Shown: piece after piece, positions 52,216-59,857 of the stretch
Numbering within the stretch: position 1 is the stretch's first letter
Layout: each line of letters starts with the position of its first letter
Source: Croceimicrobium sp965658965
GTDB taxonomy: Bacteria; Bacteroidota; Bacteroidia; Flavobacteriales; Schleiferiaceae
Assembly: GCA_965658965.1 (NCBI GenBank)
Contig: CBFHVV010000005.1
Coordinates: 1 to 64,000, forward strand
DNA: 64,000 bases
Direction of reading: 5' to 3'
Notes under the pieces: model-generated
Seen by the model: the letters and a program-made list of their open reading frames with translations, nothing else
What the model was told of the DNA's origin: nothing
Database searches by the model: none
Position numbers and translations under genes: made by a program

Positions 52216-53412
52216 TTAACTTTCGTTAGATAGGATTGCTTGGTAAATTTGATCCACACTATTCTCCCAGGAGTGAGACTGAGCAAATTTGATTCTTTCT
52301 GCTTGTTTGCTTTCATCATCTTCTTGAAGTGCTTGTTCTATGGCTTTTTCGTAGCCATCCGAGCCTTCTGCCAGGTAAACATGATCTTTAAAGACCTCCA
52401 TGGCTCGGGTGGGGGTGGCCAATGTTGGTTTTCCCATTGCTAGGTATTCGTCTATTTTGCGCGGGTAGTTGCCAATGGTCATTTCATTGAGCTCTTGCGG
52501 ATTCATGGCCAAATCGAAGGCAGAAAGGTATTGTCCCAGCTCTTCGGGCTTTTTAGAGCCTAAGAAAAAGACATTATCCATTTGGTGTAATTTGCTAGCT
52601 TTAAACGACTCATCTTCAGGTCCAACATAAACGAAGGACCAATCGCGACGTTTTGCTGCGAGTTCTTCTAAAAGCTGCAGGTCTAAACGTAGTTTCAATA
52701 AGGCTCCGATATAACCAATTCGGGGATGAGGAATATTTGCGAATTCTTCTGGCTCAGGATGCTTGATTTCCGGATCAAAAATGCTCAGGTCACAACCTTG
52801 ACCCACATAATAACTGTTGGGATTGTGTTTTGCACAATAGTCCTTGAGGTAGAGAGAGTTAGCTACAGCTAAATTATACTTGCTAATAAGTTGCGGTTCC
52901 AGGCGCAAGCCGTGCTTTTTAAAGTAGCCAGTAGAGGTTAAGTTATCTCTTGAGTAATAAATATTAAGTTTTGAGGATAGCAGCTCTGGGGCCAGAAAGC
53001 CCTGAAACATTTCACTATCATTGAAAAAGTAATATTCGTCAAAGTTCATCTTGGCGGCAGCCTTGCGAATCTCTGAAAAGAACTTTTTACTAATTGAGTT
53101 AAGAGCCCAGTCGTAGATAAAACCATCTGGTAACCAATTAATAGACTCCATAAGAACGGCTGGGTCGAGGGTATAGAGTCCATTTTTAATATGGGTGATG
53201 GGTTCTGCTTTCCCCTCTAAAACAGCCAAGCGTCTCGCAATAAACTCTTGATCTTTGGGGTCATTTTTCATTTTAGTGATACGATCTAAGGGACGATTGA
53301 CGTATAAGACCGTATTCTTTTCTGCAATAACCTCGGCGATATTTTTACAATTACTACCTATTGGCACGTCCCAAGGTTGATTACCAACAAAGATGAAATT
53401 TTGATTTTCCAA
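52216..53412 (-). CDS. GT-B glycosyltransferase (TuaH-like)
   Basis: I choose TTG 53412 (reading ENQNFIFVGNQPWDVPIG after the start), since a perfect -7 element lies at 53428-53435 and an upstream TTG at 53442 would lie before the predicted transcription start. No ATG precedes the conserved region. The 398-residue product has GT-B domains with HPRIGYIGALLKLRLDL and the late motif GNYPRKIDEYLAMGKPTLATPT. It resembles teichuronic-acid type glycosyltransferases, but the sugar is not predictable. It is divergent from the sulfotransferase and marks the left end of the polysaccharide locus. Confidence 0.8.
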   Translation of the reverse strand: MENQNFIFVGNQPWDVPIGSNCKNIAEVIAEKNTVLYVNRPLDRITKMKNDPKDQEFIARRLAVLEGKAEPITHIKNGLYTLDPAVLMESINWLPDGFIYDWALNSISKKFFSEIRKAAAKMNFDEYYFFNDSEMFQGFLAPELLSSKLNIYYSRDNLTSTGYFKKHGLRLEPQLISKYNLAVANSLYLKDYCAKHNPNSYYVGQGCDLSIFDPEIKHPEPEEFANIPHPRIGYIGALLKLRLDLQLLEELAAKRRDWSFVYVGPEDESFKASKLHQMDNVFFLGSKKPEELGQYLSAFDLAMNPQELNEMTIGNYPRKIDEYLAMGKPTLATPTRAMEVFKDHVYLAEGSDGYEKAIEQALQEDDESKQAERIKFAQSHSWENSVDQIYQAILSNES

Positions 53413-53427
53413 ATTATGATGTTTTCC

Positions 53428-53435
53428 CAAAGGTA
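53428..53435 (-). promoter_or_regulatory. Putative -7 element of the TuaH-like gene
   Basis: TACCTTTG on the minus strand matches TAnnTTTG. The predicted start (about 53423) is roughly ten bases before TTG 53412 and after the other candidate start at 53442. Confidence 0.5.
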
Positions 53436-53533
53436 AAATCAATAAAGCGAAAATGCTTTGCTATTTAGAGTAAAAATGCGTCAAGGGCTAGTTTTTTCAT
53501 TTGGCGGCGCCTCAGAAAACAAATTTATAGTAG

Positions 53534-53541
53534 TAGATTTG
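53534..53541 (+). promoter_or_regulatory. Putative -7 element of the sulfotransferase operon
   Basis: TAGATTTG matches TAnnTTTG. Predicted start near 53546, 14 bases before the ATG at 53560. No TTTG box is at the expected distance. Confidence 0.45.
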
Positions 53542-53559
53542 GCTGGTAAAGCAAAGTAA

Positions 53560-54489
53560 ATGAGCCAGACAAGATTGCCAGACTTCGTGGTTATTGGAGC
53601 AGGAAAATCCGGTACCACGTCCTTAAATGAATATTTGAAGGAGCACCCACAGATTTTCATGAGCACTCGAAAAGAACCAAATTTCTTTGCCTTTGAGTTG
53701 GCGAAGGAATCTGACTTTGAGCTTGAAAGTTCTAAAGAATTTTACCGTGAATCGGTTTTAAATTTAGACGAGTATTTAAGTCTTTTTGAAGGTGCTAAGG
53801 AAAAGCAACTATTAGGGGAGGTTTCCAACACCTATTTAAATAGCGAACAAGCCTGTCAGCGCATTAAACATTATATTCCAGATACTAAGTTAATTGCAAT
53901 CTTAAGGCATCCTGCCGATCGTCTTTTTTCGCGGTATTCGCATTATGTTAGAGAAGGCTTGTTGCCTGCTGATGGTGGTTTAGAGAACGTTTTCGATAAA
54001 TCGACTAGTTGGTGGCAGCGACCAGATATGATTACGGAAGGATTGTATTACGGGCAGTTAAAACGATATTATGATAATTTCCCCAAGGAGAATATTCGCG
54101 TTTATTTATACGAGAATTTTATAAATGATACCGCAGCGGTGGTGGAGGATATTTTTAATTTTTTAGAGATTGACTCAAAAGTTAAGGTAGCGACTGATAT
54201 TGTTTATAATAAAAGTGGCACCGTAAAAAACAAGGCGGTAGATAATTTAGTCGGTCAAAATAGCGCAATAATTTTAGCACTTAAAAAGTTTAGCCCAGGC
54301 TTACATCGTTGGATGAAGGACAATGTTCTCATTAACCGATGGCTTTATACGATGCGAAATAAAAATTTGCAAAAAGCAGACTTTTCACCAGCCCTGAGAA
54401 AGAAAATTGTAGAGGAAATTTATGCAGAGGATATTAAAAAATTATCTTCTCTAATTGGCCAAGATTTAAGCCATTGGTTAAAAGTTTAA
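53560..54489 (+). CDS. Sulfotransferase
   Basis: A 309-residue PAPS-dependent sulfotransferase, cytosolic (no signal or TM). The 5'-phosphosulfate loop is FVVIGAGKSGTTSLNEYL and the 3'-phosphate site is ILRHPADRLFSRYSHY, with the conserved Arg and Ser. KEPNFF matches the Lys-Glu-Pro box of heparan/chondroitin-type sulfotransferases. It would sulfate a sugar or lipid-linked glycan; its place one base before a flippase gene suggests the polysaccharide made here. This is inference from position. Confidence 0.88.
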   Translation: MSQTRLPDFVVIGAGKSGTTSLNEYLKEHPQIFMSTRKEPNFFAFELAKESDFELESSKEFYRESVLNLDEYLSLFEGAKEKQLLGEVSNTYLNSEQACQRIKHYIPDTKLIAILRHPADRLFSRYSHYVREGLLPADGGLENVFDKSTSWWQRPDMITEGLYYGQLKRYYDNFPKENIRVYLYENFINDTAAVVEDIFNFLEIDSKVKVATDIVYNKSGTVKNKAVDNLVGQNSAIILALKKFSPGLHRWMKDNVLINRWLYTMRNKNLQKADFSPALRKKIVEEIYAEDIKKLSSLIGQDLSHWLKV

Positions 54490-54490
54490 G

Positions 54491-55819
54491 ATGATCGCAA
54501 AGCTGGTTTCCCTTTTCCGTTCGCAAAAAGCTTTGAGTATGTTAAGCAGTATAAGCGCTGCTGCTTTGGGTTTAATAACTTTCGGTTTATTAGCGCGAAC
54601 CTTATCTAAAACCGATTTTGGGATTTTCTCAATTTTTTTAGCCTTTCAAACGGTTTTTGAAATGCTTCGTAATGGATTAGTAGGCAAGCCTCTGATTAAA
54701 TTTGTGGCAGAGTCTGATAGTGAAGACTTAAGTAACAATATCGTTGGAAGCTCGTGGCGCTTTGGCTTGTTGAGTAGCCTCTTAGTGGGGACTTTATTTA
54801 CTTTGATTTTCGTGTTAATTTTTATTCTAAATGGAGATCATGACTTTCTCTTATACACTTATTATTTCCTTCCAGTTGCCTTAATTTCCCTGCCTTCCAA
54901 TATGGCAACTTGGGTCTTGAACGCTCAACTTCGGTTTGATAAGATGATTTGGATTCGCACGAGTATGCAATTAGTTTATATTTCTGGTGTACTCTATGCT
55001 TACTTAAATGATTATGCTGATTTAAACTTTATTTTCATAACCTATTTAATTGCGAGTCTGGTGCCAAGCCTTATTTCGCTTATCGCGGGATGGGATGGGA
55101 TTAAATCAATTAGTCAAGCAACCAAGGCAAAATCACGTGAATTATATCTTTACGGTCGTTATACCATGGGTACCTTAATTGGCGGTACCCTCCTAAGAAG
55201 TTCAGATGATTTTTTAATTCGGTTTTTTCTCGGGCCAGAGGCAGTTGCCATTTATCAGATACCGCAGCGACTGGTTAATTTGATAGACATTCCACTGCGT
55301 GCTTTGGTGAGTTTTTCCTTTCCAAGTTTGGCAAAAGCTAATAAAAGTGGCAGCTCTGAAAACTTCAGAAAAGAGTTTGAATTAAGTGCGGGCTTTGCCT
55401 TTGTAGTTTTGTTTCCAGCGGCACTTGGCACCTTTATTTTTGCCGATCCACTGGTAGTTTTGTTGGGAGGAGCTGATTATGCTGAATCTGCAATCTTGCT
55501 GCGAATCTTTTCTTTTTTCATGGCCTTTACAGCTTTAGATCGCTATTCTGGAGTGGGCCTGGATGTGCTTAATCGCCCACAGGTAAATATGCGCAAGGTG
55601 GTTTTTATGCTAGTAATAAATATTGTGGGCGATCTGCTAGCCTTGTACCTTTTTGAAGATATTCGCTGGGTCGCTTTTGTTAGTATTCTCACCTTTGCTG
55701 GCGGCACTCTTTTTGGCTTTCGTTATTTAAAGGACATCATTCCTTTTCACTTTTTTAAGTGGCTGCGTCTCGGCGGGCAAGAGAGTCTTAGACTTGTTCA
55801 AAAGCTTGTGCGTAAGTAG
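54491..55819 (+). CDS. Oligosaccharide flippase (Wzx-like)
   Basis: A 442-residue integral membrane protein with about twelve hydrophobic helices and the start of the polysaccharide transporter family (ISAAALGLITFGLLARTLSKTDFGIFSI). LSKTDFG is the usual box after the first helix. It would carry lipid-linked repeat units across the inner membrane. The gene follows the sulfotransferase at one base. The rest of the pathway lies downstream, after a regulatory module, so all may form one program. Confidence 0.88.
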   Translation: MIAKLVSLFRSQKALSMLSSISAAALGLITFGLLARTLSKTDFGIFSIFLAFQTVFEMLRNGLVGKPLIKFVAESDSEDLSNNIVGSSWRFGLLSSLLVGTLFTLIFVLIFILNGDHDFLLYTYYFLPVALISLPSNMATWVLNAQLRFDKMIWIRTSMQLVYISGVLYAYLNDYADLNFIFITYLIASLVPSLISLIAGWDGIKSISQATKAKSRELYLYGRYTMGTLIGGTLLRSSDDFLIRFFLGPEAVAIYQIPQRLVNLIDIPLRALVSFSFPSLAKANKSGSSENFRKEFELSAGFAFVVLFPAALGTFIFADPLVVLLGGADYAESAILLRIFSFFMAFTALDRYSGVGLDVLNRPQVNMRKVVFMLVINIVGDLLALYLFEDIRWVAFVSILTFAGGTLFGFRYLKDIIPFHFFKWLRLGGQESLRLVQKLVRK

Positions 55820-55863
55820 ACTGATTTTTAAAGTTATATTATTCCCATCTTGGGATTAAAGCT

Positions 55864-55871
55864 TAAATTTG
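55864..55871 (+). promoter_or_regulatory. Putative -7 element of the NtrC-type regulator operon
   Basis: TAAATTTG matches TAnnTTTG. Predicted start near 55876, so the coding region must begin at ATG 55892 or 55901 and not at the in-frame TTG at 55850. Confidence 0.45.
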
Positions 55872-55891
55872 GAATTACTTTACGCCTGCCT

Positions 55892-57244
55892 ATGTCTCTA
55901 ATGAAAATTTTTTTGGTAGAAGATAATGAGCTTTATGCAAAAGCAACTCAGCATCATTTATCTTTAAACCCTGATAATCAGGTAGAGCACTTTGCAAGTG
56001 GTAAAAGCTGTCTGGAAAAACTCTATCTGCATCCAGATTGTATTTTATTAGATTATACGCTTCCTGACCTAAGTGGTATTGAAGTTCTCAAGAAAGTAAA
56101 AAGTAGTTATCCTGAATTACCAGTTATTATAGTAAGTGGCCAAGAAGACGTGGCTACTGCTATCGATTTACTGAAAGAGGGGGCCTATGATTACATTGTG
56201 AAAGATGAAAATTCAAAGGAACGCATCTGGAAAACCATAAATAACTTAAGGGAAAATGCAAAACTGCGAAACGAATTGGATCGCTTGCGCGAAGAAGTAA
56301 ATTCGAAATACGATTTTAGCAGTATAAAAGGCAGCAGCCTCGCCATTAAAAAGGTTTTTAAACTGATAGAAAAAGCTATACGAACCAACATAACGGTTTC
56401 AATTAGTGGCGAAACGGGGACAGGTAAGGAGTTAGTAGCAAAAGCGATTCACTATAATTCTAAAAATAGAAAGTCACCCTTAGTTACAGTAAATATTGCC
56501 GCCATTCCCAAGGAACTTTTGGAAAGTGAGCTTTTTGGCTATGAAAAAGGTGCCTTTACGGGAGCTGTTTCCAAGCGTATTGGTAAATTTGAAGAAGCCA
56601 ATGGCGGTACTCTTTTTCTTGATGAAATTGGCGAGATGGAATTGAGTTTACAAGCTAAACTCCTGCGAATTTTACAAGAAAGAGTAGTAACACGAATTGG
56701 TAGCAATAAAGAAATAAAGGTAGAAACCAGAATAATTGTAGCCACTCATAGAAATCTTCAAGAAGAGGTTAGTAAAGGGAATTTCAGGGAAGATCTTTAC
56801 TACCGATTACTAGGCCTCCCCATTGAATTACCACCTCTGCGCAAGCGTGAGTCGGATATAATATTATTGGCGAAGCACTTCTTAAAGGCTTTTGTAGAAG
56901 AGAATGAAATGGAAGACCTGCGAGTAAGTGACGAAGCTCAGCTAAAGTTGCGTAATTACCGTTGGCCGGGAAATGTTCGAGAATTAAAGGCGGTGATAGA
57001 GTTAGCAGCTGTTTTAGCAGAAGACGGAATAATTGAGGAAAAGGATCTTAATTTTAATGCGGTTGGTGATGAATTAGATAATCTTGTTAGCGCAGGGCTA
57101 ACCTTAAAAGATTACAACCATAAATTGATTAAGTATTATCTTAAAAACCATAATAATAATGTGGTAGAAGTTGCTAAATTGCTTGATATTGGCAAAAGCA
57201 CACTTTATAGGATGATTAAAAACAAGGAAATAACAGTAAACTAA
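55892..57244 (+). CDS. Sigma-54-dependent response regulator (NtrC family)
   Basis: About 450 residues; the start is ATG 55892 or 55901. Domains: a receiver (phospho-acceptor Asp51 counted from ATG 55901, in ILLDYTLPDLSG; Lys101 in YIVKDE), an AAA+ domain with Walker A GETGTGKE, the sigma-54 contact loop GAFTGA and Walker B GGTLFLDEIGEM, and a C-terminal Fis-type helix-turn-helix (NNNVVEVAKLLDIGKSTLYRMI). All catalytic motifs are intact, so it should activate sigma-54 promoters when phosphorylated. No kinase gene is next to it. It is followed by Hpt and receiver genes with gaps of a few bases. Confidence 0.93.
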   Translation: MSLMKIFLVEDNELYAKATQHHLSLNPDNQVEHFASGKSCLEKLYLHPDCILLDYTLPDLSGIEVLKKVKSSYPELPVIIVSGQEDVATAIDLLKEGAYDYIVKDENSKERIWKTINNLRENAKLRNELDRLREEVNSKYDFSSIKGSSLAIKKVFKLIEKAIRTNITVSISGETGTGKELVAKAIHYNSKNRKSPLVTVNIAAIPKELLESELFGYEKGAFTGAVSKRIGKFEEANGGTLFLDEIGEMELSLQAKLLRILQERVVTRIGSNKEIKVETRIIVATHRNLQEEVSKGNFREDLYYRLLGLPIELPPLRKRESDIILLAKHFLKAFVEENEMEDLRVSDEAQLKLRNYRWPGNVRELKAVIELAAVLAEDGIIEEKDLNFNAVGDELDNLVSAGLTLKDYNHKLIKYYLKNHNNNVVEVAKLLDIGKSTLYRMIKNKEITVN

Positions 57245-57249
57245 ATACG

Positions 57250-57588
57250 ATGGCGGATAAAGTATATGACCTAGTTCAGCTAGAAGAGTTAAGTGGTGGG
57301 GACCAAGACTTCATAAACATGATGGTAGACACTTTTCTTGAACATACGCCGGGTCAGTTAGAAGAGCTAATCAAAGCTCAGGCAGGTAATGATATGGCTA
57401 CTTTTGGCGCTATTGCACATAAAATCAAGCCTAATGTTGACATGTTTGGCATCAAGACCATTATTCAAGATGTGCGTGACTTGGAGCAATTAGGGAAAGC
57501 CGGGCAGAATAATGAAGAGCTAAAAACCAAGTTGGCGAAGGTAAAGGCTGAATTAACTATTGCATTTGAGCAATTAAGAGCGAGATAA
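57250..57588 (+). CDS. Hpt domain protein
   Basis: A 112-residue, all-helical histidine phosphotransfer protein. The phospho-accepting residue is His57 in the canonical stretch AIAHKIKPNVDMFGI (H-K-x-K-x-x). No other domain is present, so it can only pass phosphoryl groups between receivers or a hybrid kinase. It starts five bases after the NtrC-type regulator and its stop overlaps the next ATG (TAATG), so it is translationally linked with a receiver protein. Confidence 0.9.
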   Translation: MADKVYDLVQLEELSGGDQDFINMMVDTFLEHTPGQLEELIKAQAGNDMATFGAIAHKIKPNVDMFGIKTIIQDVRDLEQLGKAGQNNEELKTKLAKVKAELTIAFEQLRAR

Positions 57589-57974
57589 TGGAAAAAAAAG
57601 GTAGAGGCGAGATTTTAGTGGTTGATGATCAACCCATTATGCTCAAATTATTAGAACAAATTCTTAAGGATCGCTACGATGTGGTGGCTTTAGAAAATGG
57701 GCGCGAAGCACTTGAATGGATGTATTCGGGTAATATTCCCGATTTAGTTGTGGCCGACCTCAATATGCCAGAAATTGACGGCTTTGAGTACATTCAGAAA
57801 ATTAGAGAAAGCGGCTTTTTCTACGATGTTCCTTTGATTGTGCTTTCTGGAGAAGAAAGTAGCACTGAAAGAATAAAGTGTTTAAAGCTTGGTGCCAACG
57901 ATTATTTAATTAAGCCTTTCAATCCGGAAGAGCTGCGTTTGAGAATTGATAATCTGATAAGACTCAAAGGGTGA
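57588..57974 (+). CDS. Stand-alone response regulator receiver
   Basis: A 128-residue CheY-like protein with all phosphorylation residues: acidic pair in VVDDQP, Asp57 in VVADLNMPEIDG, Ser in VLSGEE and Lys109 in YLIKPFNPEEL. There is no output domain. In the locus it is the likely partner of the Hpt protein and can act by protein-protein contact, for example with the sugar transferase that starts inside its stop (GTGA overlap of four bases). Confidence 0.92.
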   Translation: MEKKGRGEILVVDDQPIMLKLLEQILKDRYDVVALENGREALEWMYSGNIPDLVVADLNMPEIDGFEYIQKIRESGFFYDVPLIVLSGEESSTERIKCLKLGANDYLIKPFNPEELRLRIDNLIRLKG

Positions 57975-59116
57975 ATAAGTTATTATACATTGGCAATACG
58001 GCCGAGATTGAAGAATCGCTTTCTAATCGGTTCGGCGAAAAACTTATCCACGTCAAGAATGTCGTGGGTTTTTACAACCAGTTGGAACAACTCGATGAAG
58101 TTGACATGGTTATCTCTGAGCAAAACCTTAAAGGCATTAAAGGAGATGAGTTATTTGAGCGTTATGCCGGTATATTAAACGAAAGAAAAATTCCTTTTGT
58201 CCTGATAACTAGCAGAATTGATCCTGAAATTCGTGCAAAGCATTTGAGAAGGGGTATAATTGAATTGATTATCCGCCCTGATCAATTAGCCGTTGTAGCC
58301 GATAAAATTGCCTTTTATCGAGAAATGTTAGACATGCGTCTTAGTAAGTCGCGTGCAGTGCAAAAAGTTGAATATAAAATTCCTCTGGCTAAAAGGATAT
58401 TTGATATCGTAGTTGCTGGAACCGCCTTGCTTTTTATCTCACCAATTTTAATCATTACTATTATCGCCATTCGCCTCGAATCGAAGGGTAAGGTTTACTA
58501 TATTTCCAAAAGGGTTGGCACGGGCTATCGCGTATTCGACTTTTATAAACTTCGCTCAATGTTTACCGATGCGGATCAACGAGTAAAAGAGTTGGCGCAT
58601 TTAAATCAGTATGCCGAAGAAGCTAAAACTAAGCAGGAGGCAGAGCCAGTTCCAGAATTACCGCCGCGAAATTCACCGCAGTTGATTAACAAAGATGGTA
58701 GCCCGATGTCTGAGGCGGAATACCAAGAGTTAAAAAGAAAGCAAGCGGCCGGTACCTTTGTGAAATTTAAAGATGACCCTCGCGTTACCAAGGTGGGTAA
58801 AATTATTCGCAATACAAGTATCGATGAATTGCCGCAACTAATCAATGTCTTAAAAGGGGATATGTCTATAGTAGGCAACCGCCCTTTACCTTTGTATGAA
58901 GCCGAGCAATTGACTTCTGATGATTGGGGGGAGCGATTTTTGGCACCCGCAGGAATTACCGGGCTGTGGCAAGTTGAAAAACGCGGAGGTGGATCAATGA
59001 GTGAAGATGAAAGGAAAGGCTTGGATAATAAATATGCGCAAAATTTCAGCTTTTGGAATGACATAAGATTGATATTAAGAACAATACCGGCACTTTTTCA
59101 AAAAGAAAATGTTTAA
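57971..59116 (+). CDS. Initiating sugar transferase fused to a degenerate receiver domain
   Basis: A 381-residue protein with GTG start. Residues about 1-120 align by position with a receiver but lack key residues: the acidic pair is replaced (YIGNT), the phospho-acceptor site has Glu50 (VISEQNLKGIKG), and the Lys site has Arg102 (IIRPDQ). Residues about 138-378 are a WcaJ/PssY-type polyprenyl-phosphate hexose-1-phosphate transferase: KRIFDIVVAGTALLFISP (TM), ISKRVGTGYRVFDFYKLRSM, DELPQLINVLKGDMSIVGNR, GITGLWQV. A ~55-residue Pro/Glu-rich insert (about 210-262) lies in the catalytic part. It should start polysaccharide synthesis; the N-domain likely is a regulatory contact site. Confidence 0.9.
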   Translation: MNKLLYIGNTAEIEESLSNRFGEKLIHVKNVVGFYNQLEQLDEVDMVISEQNLKGIKGDELFERYAGILNERKIPFVLITSRIDPEIRAKHLRRGIIELIIRPDQLAVVADKIAFYREMLDMRLSKSRAVQKVEYKIPLAKRIFDIVVAGTALLFISPILIITIIAIRLESKGKVYYISKRVGTGYRVFDFYKLRSMFTDADQRVKELAHLNQYAEEAKTKQEAEPVPELPPRNSPQLINKDGSPMSEAEYQELKRKQAAGTFVKFKDDPRVTKVGKIIRNTSIDELPQLINVLKGDMSIVGNRPLPLYEAEQLTSDDWGERFLAPAGITGLWQVEKRGGGSMSEDERKGLDNKYAQNFSFWNDIRLILRTIPALFQKENV

Positions 59117-59853
59117 TGATTAGAGTGTTTCATCTTTTAAAGCCCTTTTTATTTATAGTACTTTTACTGCCGCTTTCGCTAGATGCCCAAACTTTTGGCA
59201 GAAGCGATACCAAGACTAATATCGACTCATTAATTATTGATCTAGCCGACTATTTGCCACCACTAAACTTAATGATTGATAGTGCCGTAGCGAACTCTCC
59301 CCAAATACGCTATTATGCCGAAAGGCAAAAAATGTATGAGTACCAGATGTCCTCAAGTAAAAAAAGATGGATGGAGGGTGTACGGGTAAACCTTAATTAT
59401 AATGCGGGTAACAATTCCATTAACGAAAATGGATCTTTACTATTGGTGGGAATAAATTACGGTGTAAACTTGCAAGTGCCCTTAAGTACTTTCTTTGGCC
59501 AAAGAGATGAAGCAAAGATGGCTGAGGCGGCTAGTAATGGCGAAAGCGCAAATAAAGATTTAGCTATCTTAGAAATCAGACGTCAAGTAGAAGAAACTTA
59601 CAGCCGTTTATTTATGTTACGCGATATGATCAAAGAGGCGACAGATGCCAAGGAGTCGGCCCAATTTATATACGAGCAGGCAGAGGCCGCGTATGTGCGT
59701 GGACAACTTTCGTTAGATGAATTAGGTTCTAATGCCGATTTGCGCTCTAAATGGGCTACCAACTACATTACCCTTAAAACGGACTTTTACGACACCTATC
59801 GCCAATTAGAAAGATTAGTAGGTGTGCCATTCAGTAAATTCAATAAGGATTAA
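59116..59853 (+). CDS. Half-size TolC-like outer membrane protein
   Basis: A 245-residue exported protein (signal peptide …LLPLSLDAQ). It resembles one repeat of the outer membrane efflux (OEP) family: a strand (NLNYNAGNNSINENGSLLLVG), a long helix (QRDEAKMAEAASNGESANKDLAILEIRRQVEE) and a second helix pair (AYVRGQLSLDELGSNADLRSKWATNY). TolC proteins have two such repeats in about 430 residues, so this is about half size. The sequence is complete from start to stop, so it is not a frameshifted copy in this window. It precedes the Wzc-like gene by four bases. Confidence 0.75.
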   Translation: MIRVFHLLKPFLFIVLLLPLSLDAQTFGRSDTKTNIDSLIIDLADYLPPLNLMIDSAVANSPQIRYYAERQKMYEYQMSSSKKRWMEGVRVNLNYNAGNNSINENGSLLLVGINYGVNLQVPLSTFFGQRDEAKMAEAASNGESANKDLAILEIRRQVEETYSRLFMLRDMIKEATDAKESAQFIYEQAEAAYVRGQLSLDELGSNADLRSKWATNYITLKTDFYDTYRQLERLVGVPFSKFNKD

Positions 59854-59857
59854 GTAA

